The notes: generated from the letters alone by a model not told the origin. A stretch of DNA of 64,000 bases from SG8-41 sp035259205 (GCA_035259205.1 DATFWO010000234.1:1-64000), one strand, 5' to 3'. Counted from the first letter of the stretch, positions 32,412 through 40,258 are shown. A program made the numbers and translations.

Positions 32412-33266
32412 ATGGCTTCCAGGATCATCGACATCCACCCGCACATCATTTCCAAGAACGAGAAAAAGTATCCGATTACGCCGCTCGGCGGGAAGCGCTC
32501 GGTGTGGTCCAGCGAGCGCCCGATCGATTTCGAAAACCTCGTCGCGTCGATGAACGAAGCGGGCGTGGACAAGGCGGCGATCGTCCACTCCTCCACGACA
32601 TATGGCTACGACAATTCGTACATGGTCGATTCGATCGCCACCCAGCCCAAGCGCTTCACGGGCGTGGGCTCCGTGGATTTCGCTGCGCCCGACGCTTCGG
32701 AAAAGATCCGCTATTGGCACGGCAAGGGCGTGACGGGGCTGCGCATCTTCAGCGCCGGCAGCACCTTCGAGAAGCAGGCCGACACGCTCGACGACCCGAA
32801 AACGTTCAAGGCGTGGGAAACGTGCGCGGAGCTCAAGATTCCCGTCGTGACGCAGCTGCGTCGCGAGGGGCTCTACATGCTCTTCACGCTCATAAAGAAA
32901 TTCCCCAACGTGAAGATCATCGTCGATCACCTGATGCACGCACCGCGGGGCGACGAGCCCCCCTATGCGCGCGCGGCGTTCCTGTTCGAGCTTTCGAAGT
33001 ACCCGAACGTATACTTCAAGCTCTCGACCAACAACGTGCGCCACACGCAGGGCACTGCGGCTACGCCCGAGACCTTCTTCCCGAAGCTCGTGCAGGAGAT
33101 TCCCGCTAACCGCATCGCCTGGGGCTCGAACTACCCGGCCTCCAAGGGCACGCTGCCGGAGATGGTGAAGGAAGCGAAGGCGGCGCTCTCGAGCCTCAAG
33201 CAGAGCGACCAGGACTGGATCTTCGCGAAGACCGCGCAATCGCTCTATCCCGCTCTCGCCGACTGA
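32412..33266 (+). CDS. amidohydrolase-family protein (amidohydrolase 2 group)
   Basis: 284 residues in the TIM-barrel amidohydrolase 2 family. The HxH motif is present as IIDIHPHII (residues 7 and 9 of the motif segment), a later histidine in KIIVDHLMHAPRG, and the strand-8 motif as WGSNYPAS. Two usual metal ligands look altered: the strand-5 histidine position reads VVTQLRREG, and the strand-8 aspartate is asparagine. Family members act as decarboxylases, lactonases or hydratases of aromatic-pathway acids. It lies between two decarboxylase-like genes, so it probably acts in the same route. Confidence 0.75.
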   Translation: MASRIIDIHPHIISKNEKKYPITPLGGKRSVWSSERPIDFENLVASMNEAGVDKAAIVHSSTTYGYDNSYMVDSIATQPKRFTGVGSVDFAAPDASEKIRYWHGKGVTGLRIFSAGSTFEKQADTLDDPKTFKAWETCAELKIPVVTQLRREGLYMLFTLIKKFPNVKIIVDHLMHAPRGDEPPYARAAFLFELSKYPNVYFKLSTNNVRHTQGTAATPETFFPKLVQEIPANRIAWGSNYPASKGTLPEMVKEAKAALSSLKQSDQDWIFAKTAQSLYPALAD

Positions 33267-33280
33267 TACGCAGAGCTTCA

Positions 33281-33372
33281 ACGCGATGGACGCGAAGGTC
33301 CAACAATGGACGCAAAGGTGAGCATGAATCCGACCCTTCGCGACCTTGGCCGGTCCATTGCGCCCATTGCGT
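33281..33372. repeat. imperfect inverted repeat with 39-base arms
   Basis: The left arm (33281-33319) and the reverse complement of the right arm (33334-33372) match at 28 of 39 positions around a short loop. Each arm is itself built of two units resembling ATGGACGCRAAGG. It fills the gap between the amidohydrolase and the second decarboxylase-like gene. It looks like a dispersed intergenic palindromic repeat of the kind rich in GCGTCCATTGCG words, rather than an operator. Confidence 0.6.
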
Positions 33373-33399
33373 CATAGCTTTTTGACAGGAGATCAAATC

Positions 33400-34299
33400 A
33401 TGAGCACGACCCAGGAAGCACTGAAACTCAACGTGATGGTTGGCGACTACCCGAACACTGTGGCGCTGACGCAGGGCAAGATAACGAGCGACCGCCTGCA
33501 ACTCGGCTTCGCCGAAGCCAAAGTCCCGCATGACAACTTCAAACGCGTGGTGAAGGGCGAGTTTGACGTCGCGGAGCTTGCGATCATGACCTACCTGCAG
33601 GCGGTGGGCTGGGGCCGGCCGCTCGTGGCGCTGCCCGTGGTGCTGCACGGGCGGTTCCAGCATGCGCAGATCGCTTACAACGCGGACCGCGGCGTGCTCT
33701 CGCCCAAGGACCTCCACGGCCGGCGCGTCGGCGTGCGCACCTATCCGCAGACGACCCCGACCTGGGTCCGCGGCATCCTGCAGAACGATTACGACGTAGA
33801 CCTCTCGAAGATCAATTTCGTGACTTTCAGCGACGGCCACGTGCCCGAATACCAAGACCCGCCCAACTGCCAGCGCTCGACCTCGGGCAAGAAGCTGCTG
33901 CAGATGCTGCTCGATGGCGACGTGGACGCCGCTGTACTATCCGGGGACGATCTCAAGCATCCCAAGGTGAAGGGGCTCATCCCGGACCCGGCCGCCGCCG
34001 GCAAGGCTTGGCATGCCAAGTACGGCGCACTGATGGTCAATCACATCATGGTGGTGAAGTCCGATCTATCGAAGTCGGACCCCGACGCGGTGCGGGAGAT
34101 CTACCGTCTGCTCAAGGAAAGCCGCAAGGCCTCCACCGAACCGGCGCCCAAGGACGGCATCGACAAGCGTCCGATCGGCTACGCAGTAAACAAGCGCAAC
34201 TTCGAGGTCGCAGCACAGTACGCCTGGAGGCAACGACTCATGCCGCGCGAGCTCAAGCTCGAGGACCTGTTCGACGCGACGACGCGGGCGCTCGACTGA
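33400..34299 (+). CDS. 4,5-dihydroxyphthalate decarboxylase-like protein, copy 2
   Basis: 299 residues starting at ATG 33400 with AGGAG 8 bases upstream; a longer frame from 33346 enters the repeat and is not used. It shares family segments with the gene at 31367: EFDVAELAIMTYLQA, GRRVGVRTYPQTTPTWVRGIL, and HIMVVKSDLSKSDPDAVREIYRLL. There is no signal peptide, so it is cytoplasmic despite its binding-protein fold. With LigJ just downstream, a role in producing or handling a protocatechuate-type compound is plausible, but an unproven ligand-binding role is equally possible. Confidence 0.65.
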   Translation: MSTTQEALKLNVMVGDYPNTVALTQGKITSDRLQLGFAEAKVPHDNFKRVVKGEFDVAELAIMTYLQAVGWGRPLVALPVVLHGRFQHAQIAYNADRGVLSPKDLHGRRVGVRTYPQTTPTWVRGILQNDYDVDLSKINFVTFSDGHVPEYQDPPNCQRSTSGKKLLQMLLDGDVDAAVLSGDDLKHPKVKGLIPDPAAAGKAWHAKYGALMVNHIMVVKSDLSKSDPDAVREIYRLLKESRKASTEPAPKDGIDKRPIGYAVNKRNFEVAAQYAWRQRLMPRELKLEDLFDATTRALD

Positions 34300-34312
34300 G
34301 AGGACCAATACG

Positions 34313-35338
34313 ATGATCATCGACTGCCACGGGCACTACACTACCGCCCCCAAGCCGCTGCGGGACTGGCGCCAGCGCCAGACCGACGCGCTCAAGGATT
34401 CGGCGCTCACGCCCAAGGCTCCGCCCGTCATCAGCGACGACGAAATCCGCGAGAGCCTGGAGGGCGCCCAGTTGAAATCCATGCGCGACCGCGGCGTGGA
34501 TGTCACGATTTTTTCCCCGATCGCGGGCCAGATGGGCCACCATATAGGGAGCCGCGCCACGAGCGAGGCCTGGTCGGCGATCTGCAACGAGCTGATCCAC
34601 CGCGTGTGCCGGCTGTATCCCGACAAGTTCATCGGAGTCTGCCAGTTGCCGCAGTCGCCCGGCGTGCCGCCGGCCAATTGCATCCCCGAGCTGGAGCGCT
34701 GCGTCAGGGAGTACGGCTTCATCGGCTGCAACCTGAACCCGGATCCGCCGGGCGGCTACTGGACCGATCCTCCCCTCACCGACAAGTGGTGGTATCCGCT
34801 CTACGACAAGATGGTGGAGTTGGATGTCCCCGCGATGGTGCACGTGAGCGGCTCGTGCAACCCGAACTTTCACCACACGGGCGCCCACTACATCAACGGC
34901 GACACGACCGCGTTCATGCAGTTCGTGCAGTCCGACCTGTTCAAGGATTTCCCGACCCTGAAATTCATCATTCCCCATGGCGGCGGTGCGGTGCCGTACC
35001 ACTGGGGCCGCTATCAGGGGCTCGCGCAGGACATGAAGCGCCCGCCGCTGGAGGAGCTCCTGCTCGGCAACGTGTTCTTCGACACCTGCGTCTATCATCG
35101 CCCGGGCATCGAGCTGCTGCTCAAGGTGATACCCGCAGACAACATCCTCTTCGCGCAGGAGATCTACGGCGCGGTGAAAGGCGTGAATCCGAAGACCGGA
35201 TTCAACTACGACGACACCAAGCGCTACATCGACTCGATCGAGTGGCTGGAGAAAGCTGATCGCGAGAAGATCTTTCACGGCAACGTGCGCCGCGTGTACG
35301 GGCTCTACGGTGCGTGCAAGGCGGTATGCGCCGCATGA
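34313..35338 (+). CDS. ligJ: 4-oxalomesaconate hydratase (LigJ family)
   Basis: 341 residues, the length of Sphingobium LigJ, and similar along the whole protein. It opens MIIDCHGHYTTAPK with zinc ligands H6 and H8, and contains LPQSPGVPPANCIPELERCV, GFIGCNLNPDP, VHVSGSCNP, FIIPHGGGAVPYHWGR and VFFDTCVYHRPGI. The glutamate in ILFAQEIYG fits the fourth metal ligand. LigJ hydrates 4-oxalomesaconate to 4-carboxy-4-hydroxy-2-oxoadipate in protocatechuate 4,5-cleavage and gallate pathways. The usual partners ligAB, ligC, ligI and ligK are absent; an aldolase and a VOC dioxygenase nearby could replace them. Confidence 0.78.
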   Translation: MIIDCHGHYTTAPKPLRDWRQRQTDALKDSALTPKAPPVISDDEIRESLEGAQLKSMRDRGVDVTIFSPIAGQMGHHIGSRATSEAWSAICNELIHRVCRLYPDKFIGVCQLPQSPGVPPANCIPELERCVREYGFIGCNLNPDPPGGYWTDPPLTDKWWYPLYDKMVELDVPAMVHVSGSCNPNFHHTGAHYINGDTTAFMQFVQSDLFKDFPTLKFIIPHGGGAVPYHWGRYQGLAQDMKRPPLEELLLGNVFFDTCVYHRPGIELLLKVIPADNILFAQEIYGAVKGVNPKTGFNYDDTKRYIDSIEWLEKADREKIFHGNVRRVYGLYGACKAVCAA

Positions 35339-35350
35339 GGGGCGGAATCG

Positions 35351-36304
35351 GTGACGGCCGCATGGCCTGCAATCGCACTGGTTCTCGCGCTGTTCGCCGG
35401 GGCGGCATGCGCGCAGCCGTATCCGGTGAAGCCCTTGCGTATCGTTGCGTCGGAGGCAGGGGGCGGCGGTGATTTCGTGGCGCGCGTCCTCGCGCAGGGC
35501 CTTACGGCCGCTTTCGGGCAGCAGGTCGTGGTCGAAAACCGGGGCGGGGGCGTCGTGGCCGGCGATCTCGTGGCGCGCTCGGCGCCTGACGGCTACACGC
35601 TCCTGCTCTACGGCAACACGCTATGGCTGCTGCCGTTGATGCGCGCCCAGGTGCCGTACGATCCCGCGCGGGACTTTGTTCCCGTCTCGCTCGTCACGCG
35701 CGCCCCGACCGTCCTGGTTGTTCACGCGTCGCTGCCGGCGAGAAGCGTCAAGGAGCTGATCGCGCTTGCGCGCGCGCGCCCGGGGCAGCTCAACTACGCG
35801 TCCGCGGCGACCGGTACGAGCAACCATCTCGCCGCCGAGCTATTCAAATACATGGCGAAGGTGGACATCGTGCGAGTATCGTATCGCGGCATGGCATCTG
35901 CGCTCACCGCGGTCATGAGCGGCCAGGTTCACATGATGTTCACGCTTGGGGCGGGGGCCACGGCGCAGATTCAGTCGGGGCGGCTGCGGGCGCTTGCGGT
36001 CACCTCGCTCGAGCCGTCACCGCTCTTCCCCGGCCTGCCCACTGTCGCCAGTGCCGGACTCCCAGGATTCGAGGTGCTCTCGTTTTTCGGCTTGTTCGCG
36101 CCAACCGGGACTTCGCCTGCCATCGTGGCGCGGCTGAGCCAGGAAACCACGCGCGTTCTGACGGCGCGCGAAGCGCGGGAGCGCCTCACGAGCGTGGGCG
36201 TCGAAACGATTGGCAGCCCGCCCGAAGCGCTGGCGGCCGCGATCAAGGACGAAATTGCCCGGATGCAGAAAGTCATCCAGGGCGCGGGTATAAGGGACGA
36301 ATGA
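35351..36304 (+). CDS. Bug-family receptor, paralogue A
   Basis: 317 residues starting at GTG 35351, 12 bases after ligJ. The signal peptide (AIALVLALFAGAACA) leads to PYPVKPLRIVASEAGGGGDF. It is strikingly similar to the Bug at 38349, sharing VVVENRGGGV, AGDLVARSAPDGYT, LLYGNTLWLLPLMR and TSNHLAAELFKYMAKV. The GGGGDF ligand loop differs from the other Bug proteins in the window, so these two probably recognise the same or a related acid. They flank an OCD-like gene and an aldolase gene. Confidence 0.88.
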   Translation: MTAAWPAIALVLALFAGAACAQPYPVKPLRIVASEAGGGGDFVARVLAQGLTAAFGQQVVVENRGGGVVAGDLVARSAPDGYTLLLYGNTLWLLPLMRAQVPYDPARDFVPVSLVTRAPTVLVVHASLPARSVKELIALARARPGQLNYASAATGTSNHLAAELFKYMAKVDIVRVSYRGMASALTAVMSGQVHMMFTLGAGATAQIQSGRLRALAVTSLEPSPLFPGLPTVASAGLPGFEVLSFFGLFAPTGTSPAIVARLSQETTRVLTAREARERLTSVGVETIGSPPEALAAAIKDEIARMQKVIQGAGIRDE

Positions 36305-36317
36305 GGGGACGAATGAG
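36294..36317 (+). repeat. tandem duplication of 12 bases at the Bug stop codon
   Basis: GGGACGAATGAG occurs twice head to tail (36294-36305 and 36306-36317). The first copy contains the Bug stop codon. The extra copy lengthens the gap to the next gene by exactly 12 bases while keeping the AGGGGAG ribosome site. Confidence 0.8.
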
Positions 36318-36329
36318 GGGAGACGCCGC

Positions 36330-37304
36330 ATGACGCTGCTCATTACCGAGGACGACGTCAAGAAGCTGCCGCTCTCGATCGAAGCCGCCATCCCTATCAT
36401 GGAGGAGACGTTCCGGATGCTCGCGGATAGCTCGGTGGGCAATGGGCCGCGCCTGCGCATGCCCTTTAATAACGGCTTCATGCAGTTCGCGCCCGGCGCG
36501 CTGCACGGAAAGCAGGTGGCCGGCTTCAAGCTGTGGGCCAACTTCGGCCGCGGGACCGGTGTGCACAGGGGCAGCCCCGGTTACGACTACATCTACAGCA
36601 TGGAGACGGGCGAACTCCTCGCGATCGTCCATGCCTACCTGATCGGGAAATACAGAACGGGCGCCCAGTCCGCGGTTGCCGCGAAGTACCTGTCGCCGCC
36701 CGACGCGAGTTCGATCGGCCTCTACAGCGCAGGCCGCATCGCCGAAGGTCAGCTCGAAGCAGTCTGCCGCGTGCGCCCGATCAGGAGAGTGCGCGTCTAC
36801 AACCGTACGCCGAAAGACCGCGTCGCTTTCTGCGAGCGCATGTCGCAGCGCCTCGGCGTGGAGGTGATCCCCGCCAACGCGCCCGACGAGGTACCGTGTG
36901 ACGCCGACATCGTCATCACCGCGAGCACCTCGGAAGTGCCTATACTCTTCGGCGACTGGATCGCGCGCCCGTGCCTCATTATCGCCGCCGGAGCGAACCA
37001 TTGGTACAAGCGCGAGATCGACGAGAAAGTCGTAACGCGTGCCGACCTCGTCGTGGTCGATGAGAAGGAGCATGCAAGGGCCGAGAGCGGCAACCTGCTT
37101 TACGCGATCGCGAAGGGACTGCTTACCTGGAACCGCGTCGAGGAGCTGGGCGACGTCGTGAACGGGCGCGTGAAGCCGCCGGACCTGAAGCAGTCGACGA
37201 TACTGTTCGGCTCGCACGGGCTTGCGGTCACGGACGTTGCAATGGCAGCCAGGACCTACGAACTGGCGCGCGCGCAAGGCGTGGGCACCGAAATTCGGTT
37301 GTAG
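36330..37304 (+). CDS. ornithine cyclodeaminase/mu-crystallin-family protein, copy 2
   Basis: 324 residues of the OCD family, only distantly related to the copy at 18999. Visible segments are KLWANFGRGTGVHRGSPGYDY, ETGELLAIVHAYLIGKYRTGAQSA and GDWIARPCLIIAAGANHW. The nucleotide loop is degenerate: SIGLYSAGRIAEGQ stands where GxGxxA is expected, with serine for the first glycine. The cofactor mode may therefore differ. It lies between two paralogous Bug genes and upstream of an aldolase, in the rightward operon. Confidence 0.75.
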   Translation: MTLLITEDDVKKLPLSIEAAIPIMEETFRMLADSSVGNGPRLRMPFNNGFMQFAPGALHGKQVAGFKLWANFGRGTGVHRGSPGYDYIYSMETGELLAIVHAYLIGKYRTGAQSAVAAKYLSPPDASSIGLYSAGRIAEGQLEAVCRVRPIRRVRVYNRTPKDRVAFCERMSQRLGVEVIPANAPDEVPCDADIVITASTSEVPILFGDWIARPCLIIAAGANHWYKREIDEKVVTRADLVVVDEKEHARAESGNLLYAIAKGLLTWNRVEELGDVVNGRVKPPDLKQSTILFGSHGLAVTDVAMAARTYELARAQGVGTEIRL

Positions 37305-37318
37305 TGCGCAGATTGGTC

Positions 37319-37402
37319 GCGGAAACACACGGAAAATTCTCCATAGTTCTCAGGCAATGAGCGGTTTGTGCTCTTGTCCAGGTAATTCTGTGTGATTCCG
37401 TG
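37319..37402. repeat. imperfect inverted repeat between OCD and aldolase genes
   Basis: CGCGGAAACACACGGAAAATT (37319-37339 region) and TAATTCTGTGTGATTCCGTGG (about 37383-37403) are inverted copies, with about 14 of the central 16 bases matching. The words TTCCGTGTG and CCGTGGC are common in dispersed intergenic repeats of many genomes. It is unrelated in sequence to the repeat at 33281. Confidence 0.5.
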
Positions 37403-37442
37403 GCTGTGTCGATTTTGGAGAGCTTCTAGCGAGGAGTAACTC

Positions 37443-38333
37443 ATGGCAGAGATCCAGCGTTTGAACGGCGCCATTCGTGCCTTGGAACAGGGGCAACCGG
37501 CATTCGTGACGTTCTCCGCGCCCGAAATCGGCGCCGCCCAGTCGATCGGAGCGGCGCCGTATGACGGCGTAGTGTTCGAGATGGAGCACAACCCCTACGA
37601 CATCACGCAGCTGCGCCACTGCCTGCAGTACATGCTCGACCGCAAGCAGATCGTGCAATCCGGCAGCATCGCCCCGGCCGTGACGCCACTCGTGCGCATC
37701 CCTCCGAACGGCGGCGAGATGAGCCAGTGGATCGCCAAGCAGGTGCTCGACATCGGCATCTACGGCGTGGTCTGGCCGCACGTGAGCACGGTGGAAGAAG
37801 CGCGCAACGCGGTCGTGGCCTGCCGCTACCCGCGTCCCGAGGGTGTCCCCCACTTCCAGCCGCCGGGCATGCGCGGCGACGCGCCAGCGCGGGCCGCGAA
37901 ATATTGGGGCCTGACGCAGCAGGAGTACTACAAGCGCGCGGACACGTGGCCGCTCAATCCCGCCGGCGAAGTCCTCGTCATCATCATGTGCGAGGAGGTG
38001 CGCGCGATACGTAATCTGCCGAAGATGCTCGAGCAGGTGCCCGGCATCGGGGTCGTCCTGGTCGGCGAAGGCGACCTCTCGCAGGACCTGGGCTTTCCCC
38101 GGCAGTACGAGCATCCCACGGTTGCCTCGGCGATCGACGACATCCTCGCCATCTGCAAGCAATACAAGGTGCCGTGCGGGCACCCGCACGTGAGCACCAA
38201 GAACGTGGACGAGTTGCTCGCGAAGGGATTTCGCTGGCTCATGCCCGCGCCCACGCAGTCTTTCGGTGCCCTCGAGCGGGGACTCAAGGGCTGCGGCCGG
38301 GAGTTCAAGAGTGCGGGCGGCGGCGCTCATTGA
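37443..38333 (+). CDS. HpcH/HpaI-family aldolase
   Basis: 296 residues of the class II pyruvate aldolase family (HpaI type). Likely catalytic residues are present: the histidine in VFEMEHNPYD, the arginine in TPLVRIPPNG, the metal-binding glutamate in VIIMCEEVRAI and the aspartate in VGEGDLSQDLG. The segment IYGVVWPHVSTVEEARNAVVACRYPR is typical. Such enzymes split 4-hydroxy-2-oxo acids to pyruvate and an aldehyde or oxo-acid. Two genes after ligJ, it could carry out the aldol cleavage that LigK does elsewhere. Translation starts at ATG 37443 after GCGAGGAG. Confidence 0.82.
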   Translation: MAEIQRLNGAIRALEQGQPAFVTFSAPEIGAAQSIGAAPYDGVVFEMEHNPYDITQLRHCLQYMLDRKQIVQSGSIAPAVTPLVRIPPNGGEMSQWIAKQVLDIGIYGVVWPHVSTVEEARNAVVACRYPRPEGVPHFQPPGMRGDAPARAAKYWGLTQQEYYKRADTWPLNPAGEVLVIIMCEEVRAIRNLPKMLEQVPGIGVVLVGEGDLSQDLGFPRQYEHPTVASAIDDILAICKQYKVPCGHPHVSTKNVDELLAKGFRWLMPAPTQSFGALERGLKGCGREFKSAGGGAH

Positions 38334-38348
38334 CGTGTTGCCGGACGC

Positions 38349-39305
38349 ATGAAGGCCTTCGCCCTCAATCTCGCGGCAACCGTGCTGTTCGCGATAGCGG
38401 CGTCCGCGACCGCGCAGGAGTATCCGTCCAAGCCGATACGCATCGTCGCATCGGAGCCCGGGGGCGGGGGCGATTTCCTCGCGCGCCTCATCGGGCAAGG
38501 GCTCACGGCGAATCTGGGGCAGCCGGTAGTGGTCGAGAATCGTGGCGGCGGCGTGATCGCGGGCGATCTTGTCGCGCGGTCGGCCCCCGACGGCTACACC
38601 GTGCTGCTCTACGGCAACACGCTCTGGCTGTTGCCGCTGATGCGCAGTCGCATCCCTTACGATCCTTTCCGCGACTTCCTGCCGGTCACGCTCGTCGCGC
38701 GCGCGGTGAACGTCCTCGTGGTACATCCGGCGGTGCCGGCGCGCACCGTGAAGGAATTGATCGCGGTCGCGCGCGCCCGTCCCGGCGAGCTCAACTACGC
38801 GTCGGCCGCACCGGGCACGAGCAATCATCTTGCCGCGGAATTGTTCAAATACATGGCGAAGGTGAACATCGTCCGGGTGGGCTTTCGAGGGTCCACTTCT
38901 GCGCTCACCTCGGTCATGAGCGGGCAAACGCATCTCATGTTCGCGACTGCCGCCGGCGTCACGCCGCACCTCAAGTCCGAGAAGGTGAGGGCGCTCGCCG
39001 TGAGTTCGCGCGAGCCCTCGCCGCTGTTTCCCGGCTTGCCCACGGTGGCCGCCTCGGGTGTGCCCGGATTCGAAACGGTCTCCATGCACGGGGTCTTCGT
39101 TCCGGCCCGAACGCCGCCGCCCATCGTGGCGCGGCTCAACCAGGAGATTGCCCGCGTGCTGCACCGCCCCGATCTGAAAAGCCGGTTCGATACTGCCGGA
39201 GTCGAGCCGGTCGGCAACTCGCCCGAGGCGTTTGCCGCGGTGATGAAGGACGAGGTTACGCGCATGGAAAAAGTCATCCGCAGCGCAGGCATCCGGGAGG
39301 AATAG
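38349..39305 (+). CDS. Bug-family receptor, paralogue B
   Basis: 318 residues with a signal peptide (LAATVLFAIAASATA) and the opening EYPSKPIRIVASEPGGGGDF. It is a close paralogue of the protein at 35351, and the similarity extends nearly end to end, including the C-terminal pattern MEKVIRSAGIREE against MQKVIQGAGIRDE. It follows the aldolase gene by 15 bases. The duplicate pair enclosing OCD and aldolase genes suggests a segmental gene duplication followed by divergence, or insertion of two genes between tandem copies. Confidence 0.88.
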   Translation: MKAFALNLAATVLFAIAASATAQEYPSKPIRIVASEPGGGGDFLARLIGQGLTANLGQPVVVENRGGGVIAGDLVARSAPDGYTVLLYGNTLWLLPLMRSRIPYDPFRDFLPVTLVARAVNVLVVHPAVPARTVKELIAVARARPGELNYASAAPGTSNHLAAELFKYMAKVNIVRVGFRGSTSALTSVMSGQTHLMFATAAGVTPHLKSEKVRALAVSSREPSPLFPGLPTVAASGVPGFETVSMHGVFVPARTPPPIVARLNQEIARVLHRPDLKSRFDTAGVEPVGNSPEAFAAVMKDEVTRMEKVIRSAGIREE

Positions 39306-39327
39306 GCGCCGATCCATAGCCACAGGG

Positions 39328-39389
39328 CGCGAGCCATGTCCGGCGAAGGCCGTGAGTGCGCCGCAGCGCCGGGCGCGCCACGGCTCGCG
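39328..39389. promoter_or_regulatory. extended hairpin between Bug and SDR genes
   Basis: CGCGAGCC (39328-39335) pairs with GGCTCGCG (39382-39389). Inside it CCGGCG pairs with CGCCGG, giving a two-level stem across most of the intergenic gap. No U tract follows. It may lower expression of the last gene or be a mobile palindromic repeat. Confidence 0.4.
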
Positions 39390-39426
39390 GTATCGTGAAG
39401 CCGGTGCGGCTCCGACGGAGGACGAT

Positions 39427-40164
39427 ATGGAAACAGGGTTGAAAGGAAGAACGGCCCTCGTGACGGGAGCGAGCCGCAACATGGGACGCCTTGCGGCGCT
39501 GGCTTTTGCGCGGGAAGGCGCCAACCTGGCGATCTGCACGAGCCGCGCGATGGCCGATCTCAATCAGGTCGCCGCGGAGGCGCGCGCGCTCGGCGTCAAA
39601 GTCGTCGCCGAACAATGCGACATCACAGAGGATGCCGCCGTCGGTGGCTTCGTGGCGCGCGTGCGCGCAGAGCTGGGCAGAGTCGACGTGGCGGTGAACC
39701 TGGCCGGGTATCGCGCCGAGCGTCCCTTGCTCGAGGAAACGCCCGAAGCATGGGAACGCAACATCGGAGTTAACCTGAGCGGGCCGTTTCACGTCTGCCG
39801 GCACGTTCTGCCCCTCATGACGGAGCGGCGCTGGGGTCGCATCATCAATACTTCCGGGGTGGCGCCCTACCTGGGCGCGGGCGCCGCCAAGGCGATGGTG
39901 AAGCTCGGCATCGTCGGCTTCACGCGTGGACTCGCAGCCGAGTTCGGAAAGTACAACATCACCGCCAACTGCTTCGGTCCCGGACAGATCGAGCGGCCCC
40001 CCGATCCGGCGGTCACGGAAAAACCCATGCGCGCCGGACAGGCGCTCCAGCGCAAAGGAACCCCGGAGGAGGCGATATCGCTCGTCATTTACCTGGCGAG
40101 CGAGGCTGCCGGGTTCATCACGGGCCAGTGCTACCTCGTGAACGGCGGCGCCTATTTCCAGTAA
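39427..40164 (+). CDS. SDR-family protein lacking the catalytic tyrosine
   Basis: 245 residues of the FabG-like SDR family, from ATG 39427 preceded by GGAGGA. The cofactor loop TGASRNMG, the CDITED segment and the C-terminal ITGQCYLVNGGAYFQ are standard. The active site is not: where YxxxK is expected before LGIVGFT the sequence is KAMVK, so lysine replaces tyrosine, and the NNAG motif reads VNLAG. A normal reductase mechanism is therefore doubtful; it may bind NAD(P) without catalysis or use a different residue. It ends the long rightward operon. Confidence 0.75.
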   Translation: METGLKGRTALVTGASRNMGRLAALAFAREGANLAICTSRAMADLNQVAAEARALGVKVVAEQCDITEDAAVGGFVARVRAELGRVDVAVNLAGYRAERPLLEETPEAWERNIGVNLSGPFHVCRHVLPLMTERRWGRIINTSGVAPYLGAGAAKAMVKLGIVGFTRGLAAEFGKYNITANCFGPGQIERPPDPAVTEKPMRAGQALQRKGTPEEAISLVIYLASEAAGFITGQCYLVNGGAYFQ

Positions 40165-40230
40165 CCCTCATCGGGTGGCCGAGGTTCTGGACCAGCAATC
40201 GTTCGGTTACAAGTCGTTACGCGCCGAATC

Positions 40231-40258
40231 TTCCCTGATTGCGTCTCGGCCTTATACT
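40231..40258 (+). promoter_or_regulatory. possible promoter of the PepSY-cytochrome unit
   Basis: TATACT (40253-40258) makes a good -10 box, with TTCCCT 16 bases upstream as a weak -35. It sits 49 bases before the ATG at 40307, in an AT-richer gap after the SDR gene. Confidence 0.35.

Noticed and set aside
37350..39563. A 737-codon minus-strand open frame
   Set aside because: Antisense shadow of the aldolase and Bug genes with no recognisable domain.
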